A stretch of DNA of 64,000 nt. It comes from Eremomyces bilateralis CBS 781.70. Lineage: Eukaryota > Ascomycota > Dothideomycetes > Eremomycetales > Eremomycetaceae. Positions within the stretch are counted from its first letter, which is position 1. Each line of letters begins with the position of its first letter. Of the stretch, positions 40,396 through 50,666 are shown in pieces. Made by a program: the position numbers and the translations under genes. Location of the stretch: the NCBI RefSeq assembly GCF_010015585.1, contig NW_022985070.1, positions 434,001-498,000 on the forward strand. Direction: 5' to 3'. The notes below the pieces were generated by a model, which saw nothing but the letters and a program-made list of their open reading frames with translations, ran no database searches and was not told the origin of the DNA.

Positions 40396-43315
40396 TCAAA
40401 AGTCGTAGGATCCCGCAACCCCCGGCGCAGGCCCTTCAAGATCGACCCTTTCCACGCCGGTCCTGATATCATTGCTCTCCTTCAGCAGCCCGACGAAGTA
40501 TTTCCTTGCGCCTTCCGTCTCCGCCTTCAATTTCGCCGTCTCGTCTTTCTTGCTCTGTAATTTTTCGACGGACCGCCGGAGACCGACGCGAAGGTTGTCG
40601 GCAGGGAATTTGAGAGCGCGCCGGACTTCCGCTGATACGCGTGTGGCGTTGCTGTGGGTATAGTCGATTTCGGCAAGCTGAGCGGCGAGTTTGGTTGAAA
40701 GACGACGGGGTAAGGACGAGGGGATGGAGGATATCGCATAGGATGCGGCAAGGACCACTAATGGAGATTAGAATTGAAGCATAAAATCTCGAGCATTGGT
40801 GACTTACCAGTCGCAATGAGGCCAGGAATGATCATATGCCGTATATTCTTGACACCAACCACTCGAGCAACCCCGAGTGCACCATCAACCCAACTTACTC
40901 CACCGATCAGTCTACCGCCGACGACGCCAGCAACTGTGACGGCCATGCTTCCGCCTAGCAATTTCTCTTGCCTTTCCCACAGGCTGGAAATATCGAAGAA
41001 ATCTGTGGCATCGATCTCGAAATCAACGTATCGTGCCAATGCGTCTTTCCGCTTGGTGAACATCTGCTCGGATCGGAAGTTGAAGTTGCTGAATTCTTGA
41101 CCAATATGGAGTAGGCCAAGTTGCTTGATCATGTTCACGCCTTCAACAGTCCGCTGTCGAGCACGTTGCTCGCACCCAGAGACGGCGGCCGTGACTGACG
41201 CTAGCATGGCATCTTTGATATCGTCCGCGAATTGATATGCGGAGAGCAGACCAGGGTATTCGACGCCTAGATCCGCGGTTCCAATTTCGGAAATCGTGTG
41301 GTTGAGCGTCTCTCGAGTAAATTGGTAGCATTCAGCTGCAGTTCCTTCGATTGCTTGGTCTGCACTGTCGCCGGCTTCATTATTGGCTTTCCGAGAGGAA
41401 TCTAGCTCAGGTTCCAATGACTCTAAAGATTTTGTGACCCGCTCTAACTCGGAAGCTGCTACGTCTCGGTTGACCGTAGCGAGCGACAAAAGATCTGAGA
41501 GAACGTTCGTAAGATAGGTCTTCGCCGGGGCGAGCTTCGACCTAGCTCGCTTTTCCAGAACGAATCGCCGTAGAGATTGTTCGAGGTCATCAAAATCGCG
41601 CATCTGCTCCTTCTCCTTGCCTTTGTCTTTGGGGACTGGTGAGCCAGGTTCTCCATGTTTTGCAACGGGGTCATCGCTCTCGCCATCATCGCCGTCTGGT
41701 CCATCTGGTCCATCATCCCCGGGCGAGCCGGACTCGCCAGAACCACCGCCAGCCACAGGCCCTGTCGCAACGGGTATCGCATTGCTAGAGACAAAATGGA
41801 CCAACTCCGATGATTCCTTGAAGGTTGCAGGGCTAAGATGATGGACCTGCTTCAAGACCATCTCTTTGCAGCGCTGTTTGTCCCGGATGTTATCGAAGCC
41901 ATTGACGACCATGAAGATGTACGCCTTTTCCCGAGCGGCGTTGAAAATGAACTCTTTGGCGGAAAGGGTGAAATGATTCGCAGCAGAAACCACAAAGACA
42001 ACCACGTCAATCTCCTCTTGCCGAGCGAAGACCGCCGTCGTCTTCAACGAGTCGTTGTTGAGTCCGGGAGCATCGATCAATGCAATGTCGACAACCCCAT
42101 TATTCAACAACGATTCGTCAACGCTTCGAATATCCTTGACATAGATTTTGCACATCGAATACCGCTCATTATCCACGACAATCTTTTCCAAATCTTCCAA
42201 GTTAAATACGTGGTATGTGCTTTCGTTGTTGCGATTGTAGACGACTCCCATAGGAACGGCGTGGACTTCCTCCACTCCACCATTCTCTCGAACGTCGAGG
42301 ACTTCGCAGAAGATGGCCGTGCATGGTTGTTGGTCTTCGGGTAAGACCTTTCTTCGGAGCAACGCATTGCAGAAGGTTGACTTTCCCGCATTTAAGTCTC
42401 CCGTCACTAGAACTTTGCTGCTGGTATCCTCGATCCGCTCCCGGAGAGAGTAGAGATGTCGTATTGACTTGCTTATTTGTCCGTCCAGAAGGCTGGCAAT
42501 CGATGTCTTCTCTAGCGAGTGCACGAGTTCCGTCTGGGATAACGCACCCATCTTCAAGTCGATCTTAAGAATACTGAAGTCTTTCGACAACTCCGGCGTG
42601 ACCAATCGAGGTTCCGGCCCAGCATTCTGGGCGGCCGATGAGCTAGATTCGGCTTCATCCCGATCTCTCAAATTGGTATCTGCACGTCGTGGGCCCGGGC
42701 GGGCTGGAGGGGATGAGGTATCGGATTGTTCGAATGTCGTGGCGGAATGTTGGAGTGAAGGGCGAGGTTCGTGGCGAGGAGATTGTGAAATGGATTCAGA
42801 CTTCTGGACCTGGGGATAATGCGCCGGCCATGATGCGTTCATATCCTGCAGTCTCTTCAAAGAATCCACCGTTCTCGTGATGGCGCGGCCGAGAGAAGTT
42901 TTGTTCTGGTTATAATACAACTGATGGATGTGGCTGGCGAGTAATCGGCGATCATGCTCAGCTAGACCATACAATTAGTACCATAGGGCAGTACACCACC
43001 CAGGTAATACGTACAGTTGCCTCCTTCGCCGAGTACTGGGGTTCCGCTTGGTGTAGGTCGATCTTCTGTCGGGCCCGGAACCCAACCACGACTGGTGCTC
43101 TGAGCATCGGATATGCTCGCTCCGTAGCCGGAATCATGATCAAGCATATCCATCAGTCGCGATGCACTTTGTGATGTTGAGCCAGCCCCGACGGTCATGT
43201 AGTTTGGTCGAACGGGAGGCTGTCCTTCAGAGAAATACGTTTCCGGTTGTCCATCATGCGATGAGCCCGCGTCGAAGGACGGGGCTCGAGGGTTGGGGTT
43301 CTGTTCGTCGGTCAT
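40396..43315 (-). CDS. FZO1: mitofusin Fzo1, mitochondrial outer-membrane fusion GTPase
   Basis: Exons 43315..43015, 42961..40808 and 40757..40396 give 938 residues; an in-frame ATG at 43360 is an alternative start. Introns are 53 and 50 bp, in phase 1. Fzo1 is a dynamin-like GTPase of the mitochondrial outer membrane that tethers and fuses mitochondria. The P-loop GDLNAGKST is at about 288-296, followed by the DAPG G3 motif and by VVNGFDN in the G4 region. Two membrane segments rich in Gly, Ala and Val lie near the end (MAVTVAGVVGGRLIGGV and MIIPGLIATVVLAASYAI), followed by a coiled coil, the usual Fzo1 order. An unusual acidic Gly/Asp/Pro-rich loop interrupts the region after the GTPase domain (about 41620-41760). 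The gene diverges from VPS2. Confidence 0.96.
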
Positions 43316-43705
43316 TCCTCCTGGTCTGATGAAATTCCAGTGCGCATGGCGGATAGACACAGGGTCATAATAGGATCGTATTTCGGGAGGTTGCGAGGTT
43401 GGAGAGAGGGTGGAGAGAGGGTGGAGTTTCGGGATGTTTATGGACTATTTGACGTCGTTTCCGCCGGTGGCGTTACTGTCGTTCGTTCAAAGGTTTCGCG
43501 CTGCACGTGATTCGGTGTTACCCCAAACACGTGCTAGCCCTACATGTATCAACCGTCAACATCACTGGCTCACCTTAACTCAAGTTCATGGGCGCCTGTT
43601 ACCGTACCCCAGGTCGGCATTCAACCTTCAAGTCGCAAGCCGTTTACCACCAATCTATTTCGGATCTTTATTCCCAACCAAGCACCCGTGTCAGATATCG
43701 CCAAT
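43316..43705. promoter_or_regulatory. divergent FZO1/VPS2 promoter with two CACGTG boxes
   Basis: 390 bp between the two start codons. CACGTG occurs at 43504-43509 and 43528-43533. Such E-boxes are bound by bHLH factors in fungi. Which gene they serve is unknown. Confidence 0.5.
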
Positions 43706-44565
43706 ATGAATGTCTGTAATATACCACTCTTGTCCCGACTTCCCGACTAACAAAGACCAGATCATTGAATGGGCGTTCGGCAAGCGGATGACGCCAGCGG
43801 AGCGTCTCCGAAAGCACCAACGGGCTCTGGAGAAGACGCAGCGAGAACTCGACCGAGAGCGGGTAAAACTCGAAAACCAAGAGAAGAAACTGGTCCAGGA
43901 CATCAAGAAGAGTGCCAAGAACGGGCAGATGGGACCGCTTCGGATACAAGCCAAAGACCTGGTGCGAACACGAAGGTATTACTTGCTCGGAACTATGCGA
44001 GGGGTATTATCTCACAATGAGCAGGTATATCCAGAAGTTCTACTCGATGCGAACACAATTACAAGCAATATCCTTGCGTATACAGGTGAGTTTTCGACGA
44101 TTCTCCAACTCTGCAGATTCTAACCACCTATAGACTGTTCGCAGTAACGAGCAAATGATGCAAGCCATGAAAGGAGCAACAACGCTCCTCGGTAGCATGA
44201 ATCGTCAGATGAATCTTCCCGCCCTTCAGCGAATAGCCATGGAGTTTGAGAAAGAGAACGATATCATGGACCAGCGGCAGGAGATGATGGAGGACGCAGT
44301 AGACGATGTCACGGGTTTAGAAGATGAGGAAGAGGGCGAAGAGGTGGTCAACCAGGTCTTGGATGAGATCGGCATTGATCTCGGTCAATCCGTACGTTTC
44401 TTTTATATCCCATTCTTGCTGTCCCGACTGACACCCATCTAGCTAGGGGAGGCACCCACCGGGATCCAGTCATCGAAGGTTGCAGAAGGCAAAGTCGCGC
44501 AAGCGATTGGGGGTGATCCTGGCGACGACGACCTTCAAGCGAGACTCGACAGCTTACGGAGGTAA
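43706..44565 (+). CDS. VPS2: ESCRT-III subunit Vps2/Did4 (CHMP2)
   Basis: Five exons: 43706..43711, 43761..43975, 44025..44085, 44134..44391 and 44443..44565, 220 residues. Exon 1 is only six coding bases (ATGAAT, Met-Asn); a 49 bp intron (GTCTGT, branch GACTAAC, CAG) then joins IIEWAFGKRMTPAERLRKHQRAL, the invariant CHMP2 start. Vps2 assembles with Vps24 and Snf7 on endosomes and other membranes for inward budding and scission, and binds Vps4. The basic N-terminal helical hairpin, the middle helices (MNRQMNLPALQRIAMEFEKEND) and the acidic C-terminal half are present. The C-terminus ends LQARLDSLRR, the MIM1 motif that recruits Vps4. The small introns all keep phase. Confidence 0.96.
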
Positions 44566-44926
44566 TGGATGGATGCACATCAACGGTTAAACGCGTTCAA
44601 CTTGAATATGTGACCTTGCACCCCAAGTGCAAGGTCGTCTCCCGACACTTCTACCAAGGATTGGGTAATGAAATCGAGGAGAGACCCCGGTGAAGCAGTT
44701 CCAAGAAATTCTTGAACTCTCATCAGATGTCGACTGAATAAACCGTCAAGATCTGGTATTCATTTACACAGTGTCATGAAACCACTGGCTGTCCATGTGG
44801 AATATCACTTTCACCGAGGGTAGAGATCATGGCCATTCCCTCGACATCAGTGTGCAGCATCAACGCAGGAGAGGACCCTCCTGGCTCTTTATTCCGTTGG
44901 GATTTATTCCTTTTATTTACGGTACT

Positions 44927-44937
44927 GTACTCCGTAT
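44927..44937. repeat. GTACTCCGTAT motif
   Basis: Same 11-mer as at 14538 and 45074; the preceding bases (ggtactgtac) make a longer partial palindrome. Confidence 0.55.
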
Positions 44938-45073
44938 ATCTCGGCGTTTCGAGGTCTCGGTGATGCATCGTATACTATGACGCATTGCGGGGTAAACGTC
45001 CCCCAAATGAAAGCGTAGCAAGCACAGTTAGAGTTAGACTTTCATGGCAACAAACACTACAGTCTTCAGTTGA

Positions 45074-45084
45074 GTACTCCGTAT
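45074..45084. repeat. GTACTCCGTAT motif
   Basis: Same 11-mer as at 14538 and 44927, also followed by at (gtactccgtatat), as in the copy at 44927. Confidence 0.55.
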
Positions 45085-46358
45085 ATACAGTATTATAGAC
45101 AAGCTAGGATAGCATGGGCAGTTAAACGTGATTGGTGCAAGAGAGGCCCTGATAGTACAACCAAACGGCACGCCTATTACAACAGGCCACCTGGGAAGGA
45201 CGACGTTGATGCTCTCGCCTTGGGCATCCTCCAGCTCCCAGCCGTAGGTCACAGTGTACATGTAATTATCGACTTGCCAAAATTAAAGAGATCGTAAGAT
45301 ATACCTCAGAAGAGGGAATATGAGACAGATACCTAGCTAGACCTAAGTACCTAGGGATATGCATCATGACCATCTGTTTCTTCGCCTAAATGTATCATCT
45401 AATTGTGGTTCAGATTGCGTATGGTCTATTCATTTCTCCACCAAAAGCCGACTCCAACTGTCCAACACTTCTAGAAAGACGTAATCATCTCCCAATGGTC
45501 CAACTGTCCAAGTCCCTTCAAGCCATGGATTAGCATCTGCCATTGTCCCTTTGTGTTGTGCTACAACAACGACTGCAGATATGCGAGACAGCTTTCATGT
45601 TGTACACTTCACACACTTTACCACGAGTTCCCTGACCCAACAAGCACGAAGAACCTGAAACTGAACCTGAAAGATTGGTAATTGAGGAGACAACTCCGTC
45701 CGCTCAGCTAATACCCCGGTTCACGGTTACACCTCACCTAGAGATCTACACAGCACCTACACCATCCACACGACGCACTCTCACACACTCCCCCCACCTT
45801 TCCCTAACATAATCCTTCTTCCTTCCTTGACCCGAATCGCAAACTGCAGACCTCCGGTCGATTCCTTTACGGTAGGCCATTTCGCATTTCTTACTATATC
45901 TGAGCAAGTTGGGCCGGTTGGTGTATCCGCGACGTCATCTGAAGGTCAACTGAACGCCTGTTGCCTCACGTCCTCACGGCTCACCTGTGTTTCGGCCATC
46001 AAAACGATCTAAGCCTTCTCCGGCACTACACTTCCACGCCACCTCCCACCTCCGTCACAACTCGCAGCTCACTACCCTTTTCCACTTCACCCGATCGGTT
46101 ACCAGCACTCTTCACGTTCGCAACCTCGAAACCTTTAAAAGAATCTACTTGCGCATCCAGAATCCAGAGCGCTAACCTATATCCAAGTCTGATTCCGCTT
46201 CCGAAGTGGGCAGACGTCCGATCCAACTCCGCCCTTCATTTCAGTCCACCACCGAACTAAACACGGTCTCGTCCTGAGGTCGATTGGGAGGCGCACACAC
46301 GATCAATCTGGCTGGAGCAAAGAGGAGCAGTTTCTCTTCTCAGGGAGTGCTGCACAGA

Positions 46359-48145
46359 ATGTTTGGCACCTCGCCGGTTGCCAAAGACTCTACTGCAACG
46401 AGTGAGCCGACGCCTCCGAATCCTTCCCTGGCCACGAACCATTCCACCGCGGCCGACTCTACGCCTCGCTCCGAGAAGCCAACGTCCGGAGCCGAGAAGC
46501 GAACAAGCGGTCCAGAAGCGACGCCGAACAAGAAAACCGCCGACGAAAGTCCGTCGATTCCCGAGAAGAAGCGAAGAAGTAGTAGCGTCGCGAAAGCGCG
46601 GGATATCTTCTCCAGCGCAAAGAACTCGCTCTCGTTCTCGAGTCACTCGCCCTCCGATCGGCAGGAAAAGATGTCGGCCCTCAGCCGGTCGACCAAGGGA
46701 GGGGATCCGGCACTGCATGTTCAACAGGGAGCGTTTAATAACTCCGCTGGCGAATCAAAACCGGGACCCAAGTCGACTTTCCGCGTGGGTGTTACGGAAG
46801 ACAAGAACAAGAAATGTCGTCGGACGATGGAGGATACGCATGCCTACTTATACAACTTCCTCAGCACTCCTGTGCCGAATGCCGGTGAAGACGCTCCGCG
46901 AACCGATTCCCCAGCCGAAGGAACCGATCCATCCCCTATCGAGACGGACAACGGCTACTTCGCGATCTTCGACGGCCACGCCGGCACCTTTGCCGCCGAT
47001 TGGTGCGGGAAGAAGCTCCATCTAGTCCTCGAAGACGAGATCCGGAAGAATCCGACGCAGCCGGTGCCCGTGCTCCTCGATCAAACCTTCACATCCGTCG
47101 ACCAGCAGCTGGAAAAGCTCCCGCTCAAAAACTCTGGTTGCACCGCCATTACCGCCGTGCTGCGATGGGAGGACCGAATAGCGAGCTCACAGAACCCGAC
47201 TGGATTTGCGGCAGTGGATCGTGGTGCGGCCAACATGGGGGGAGACAACACGACCGAGAACCCTGGTGCGGGCGAGAATGGCTCCACGTCGACAGCCGAA
47301 ACGGATACCACTAAAACCGAAGCGAATCCTCCCGGTGGGCCGGTTCGACAACGTGTATTATATACGGCAAATGTTGGTGATGCACGGATTGTCCTTTGCC
47401 GAAATGGCCGTGCATTACGATTATCCTACGATCATAAAGGAAGCGATGAGAACGAAGGACGCCGCGTAGCGAATGCTGGAGGCTTGATACTCAATAACCG
47501 AGTGAACGGAGTGTTGGCCGTGACGCGCGCGCTGGGAGATTCGTACATGAAGGATCTGGTCACCGGACGCCCATACACGACGGAAACGGTCATTCAACCT
47601 GACGCCGACGAATTCTTAATATTGGCATGCGATGGGGTAAGTCTCGATTTCCAATCATCCTTTCGGCCAGACCTAACGTCTTTCCACAGCTCTGGGATGT
47701 CTGCTCCGACCAAGAAGCCGTCGACCTCGTCCGCAACATACAGGATGCGCAAGACGCGAGCAAGAGACTCGTCGACTTCGCCCTCTCCCGCTTCTCCACC
47801 GACAACCTGTCCTGCATGATCGTGCGCTTCGACAACAAAGCTCTCCTGGAGCAGATGCGCCTGGATCAGCCCCCATCCGCTGATGCCGAGCCGAGAGTAT
47901 CCGCCGATGGCGCCAAGGACAAGTCCGTCGGCGTCGGACAGACCGGGATCAGCGAAGCCGACGCCATCGTGCGCGACGCGGCGCGAAAACAGGGCGAAGC
48001 AGGTGAGAGCAACGCCGTTGAGGACATGATTATCGAGGAAGAGCAGGTCGATGTCGAGGACCCCGGTCCGGAGTTGAACGCGGAGGCGTTGAGGGAAGCG
48101 CAGGCGAAGCGGAAATCCGCGGGGACGACGACCACGGATCCGTAA
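46359..48145 (+). CDS. PTC1: PP2C protein phosphatase, Ptc1 type
   Basis: Exons 46359..47636 and 47690..48145 give 577 residues. The 53 bp intron (GTAAGT..CAG) splits the conserved ACDG/LWDV block in phase 0. The domain begins near residue 140 with [23 protein letters not shown], closely like yeast Ptc1 (RVGVAENKNSKWRRTMEDVHTY). Metal-binding motifs follow: [48 protein letters not shown] and TDNLSCMIV. Ptc1 dephosphorylates MAP kinases of the osmotic and cell-wall pathways and affects organelle inheritance in yeast. Additions compared with yeast are a 135-residue disordered N-terminus, a 60-residue Asn/Thr/Gly-rich insert before YTANVGD, and an acidic C-terminal tail of about 100 residues. 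The first ATG of the frame is used. Confidence 0.95.
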
Positions 48146-49630
48146 GACATGATTGGAATGAGTGCATACGATTATGGGAAGGAGGACATGGCGGGATGAT
48201 TACGGGGATGGTTTCATGGGCGGAGAAGGATGTTCGCGGCGGCGTTTTTTCGTTGTGGGTTTTCAATGGCATTTGATACGTACGCTTTGTTCATGGGAAG
48301 TTAGTCCCTTTATTCAATGGCTCGGGTAGCATGAAGGTGGTTTCGAACCAGTCGGTCCACTGGAGGTAACGCGCATTGCGGATATGAATCGGGAATTTGT
48401 TAAGTGTGCCATGCTGCTGCTCCTGAAAATCAATTGAAGTTATTGGCATACATCTCAGGAGGTACCTTAAGTGTCAGACTGGTTCATTAGCAAATCTCTT
48501 CCTCCTGTCGAGCGACGCTGTCTCGGTGCATAGCATGATAATATTCGTAATCCCATGATCCGGTATCGTTGCAATGTTTGAAAGGATGGGAACTGTCAAG
48601 AGCCAATTCAACGCATCGGCAAGCAACTATAGCCTCAAGTCATTTGAATCACACAGGTGTTGAAACAGGTTCCTCGTCAACTACCATTGCCTCACTTCAA
48701 AAGCCGGGAGTTCGTCATTAAAAGCTATCTCCAACGGCCGCGTAAGCTACCCGTGGGCCGTGATGCTCGTGCTCTATGACGCTCCGCCGTCCCCCAAACC
48801 GCCGGGCGCTGACGACGCTCCAGTCAGGCCATCTGTGATACCTATGCACGAATCCTGCCCATCCGACAGGGAAGACATGTTTAGGGCGAAGGCTCATCCA
48901 GTCGATGAATCTAACCGCCCCGGCGCGTCACGGCATCCGAAACCCGATGTCAGCCAACACCGTTCCGCGTGCGAGAGGGCTTGGCCGCTTGGCGGAAAGT
49001 GTGACGGATGAAGCGGAGGATTAACGAGATGTCTCAACAGGGCTGAGGTTCCGAGATTGTCGGAGGTTGGATACGCGGACTGGAGGTATTGGAGGGGATG
49101 GGAGTCGTGATGATGGGCAATTCGTTTCCTTGCCGCGCTCGACTGTGTGGAGTGACTGTGCTGCCTGGGTGAGAGATACTCATAATCAATAATATGAATT
49201 AATATCCATAATGTAGCACGGTCCTAGGTGGCTGTGGCTGCATGACGTCCCTGCCGTTTGCTGACGCCACATCTATGACGTTACCATCCACCCCACTTAG
49301 CAACCACACAGGATTCCTACACTGAGACCCAGATCTGATCTGCTGCTGAACCTGCTGGAGTGGGTGGTTTGGTGCGGCGCAGGATTGGTGACAGCATACC
49401 TTGCATGGGAGCAGGTTATCACTTGTCAGTGTGATGGAAATCTAGAACTTATGGAACCCAGTACAAATACCTGACCTCCGCTCACCTTTCCTTTCTTCTC
49501 ACCACTTTTTTCCCACTCTACCCACACACCTTGAGCTACTACCATCAGAACCACGCACACGTCCAACTGTTTTCCCACTTCTCAATCGTATACCACACCA
49601 CGGTAATCTTTCGATACCAACTCATTCAAC
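48146..49630. other. 1.5 kb intergenic region upstream of PMP3
   Basis: No gene recognised. Sequence near 49480-49530 is strongly pyrimidine-rich, typical of highly expressed fungal promoters, and directly precedes the PMP3 leader. A possible small frame at 48760-49011 has no domain. Confidence 0.5.
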
Positions 49631-49992
49631 ATGCCGTTCACCGCAAGGTAAACCGGACTCCCCAGCTCCCCGGAGCGCCTCGGAATGCGCAAACTGTTGC
49701 TGACACTTCCACCAGCGACATCATCAAGATCTTCTTCGCCATCTTCCTCCCGCCGCTAGGTGTCTTCCTTGAGCGCGGTTGCAATGCGGACTTCTTCATC
49801 AACATCCTCCTGTAAGCGCTTCCACGAAACCACCCGTTTTCGACCTTGCGAAGGAGCTCAACGCTAACCAATCCGCAGCACAATCTTGGGTTACATCCCG
49901 GGTATTATCGTAAGTTTTGTTATATCTTCTACTCGCGAAGGTTAATGCTGACGGATGGGTAGCACGCGCTGTACATTATTCTGAAATTCTAA
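49631..49992 (+). CDS. PMP3: plasma membrane proteolipid 3 (Pmp3/UPF0057)
   Basis: Four exons, 49631..49647, 49716..49811, 49879..49909 and 49963..49992, encode 57 residues, the normal length. The protein reads MPFTASDIIKIFFAIFLPPLGV, then FLERGC, and in the later exons LGYIPGIIHALYIILKF. It has two hydrophobic spans joined by the conserved GC.aDF(F)INILL turn. Pmp3 is a small hydrophobic protein of the plasma membrane, affecting membrane potential and cation tolerance in yeast. Three introns of 53-68 bp in a 174-base coding sequence make over half the gene non-coding. All junctions keep phase and end at a proper TAA. Confidence 0.97.
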
Positions 49993-50666
49993 GACGGGGG
50001 GAGCGCAGGGGTGGATGGAGTGATGACGCCATGGTGATGGCATGAGTGGACGCTATCGTTCGTCGGGCATAGATGTCAATCTTTCACGACGATCTGGAGT
50101 CTACAGACTGTTTTATGACCGCTGCCGCCAACTATCGACGCATTAGACACTCCTAATGGCGTTGGTGAGGGCAAGGTCGATGCTTTACGTATTGCATTTG
50201 TCGGGGACGAGCCTTTAATCGATTGGGGTTGATGATACCCTTCGGAGTGGACGAGCGCTACGAACCTTGTTTTCCTTGTCATTAAACGCTGATTGCTACT
50301 TAGATAGCAGATGGAATGATACCTTGAAATTTAATTCAGAATGGCCTAACTATTTCGATTCGAATCGTTCCCCTTGTTACAGTGTCCACCCGAGCGTCTT
50401 ACCGCGTGTATGTGAAGGAAAATCGAAAACAAGCCAACTCATCACCCAGCCCCTTGTTTCGCTCAGCATTAGAAAGTCATAGCATTTGATTATCAGAGAA
50501 TTATGATGATGCGTTGCAAATCAATAATCTCCCATGATAATTACCCCTAGTTTTCCTTATCCCTCGCCTTTCCCTCCAACCGAGGAGCGAATGCCGGAAC
50601 CCAGGCACTTCCGTGACACGGAGAACAGAATCACATATGTCCCTTGGATGCTCTCCTTGCAGGGCC
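49993..50666. other. convergent 3' region
   Basis: 674 bp between converging stop codons of PMP3 and the RhoGAP gene, AT-rich in the middle. No gene recognised. Confidence 0.5.

Larger units (their letters stand above)
44566..46358. other. 1.8 kb intergenic region upstream of PTC1
   Basis: No supported gene. Two gtactccgtat motifs lie 147 bp apart (44927 and 45074). A pyrimidine-rich block near 45770-45835 and C-rich sequence up to 46260 look like promoter and a long 5' leader of the phosphatase gene. Confidence 0.5.
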
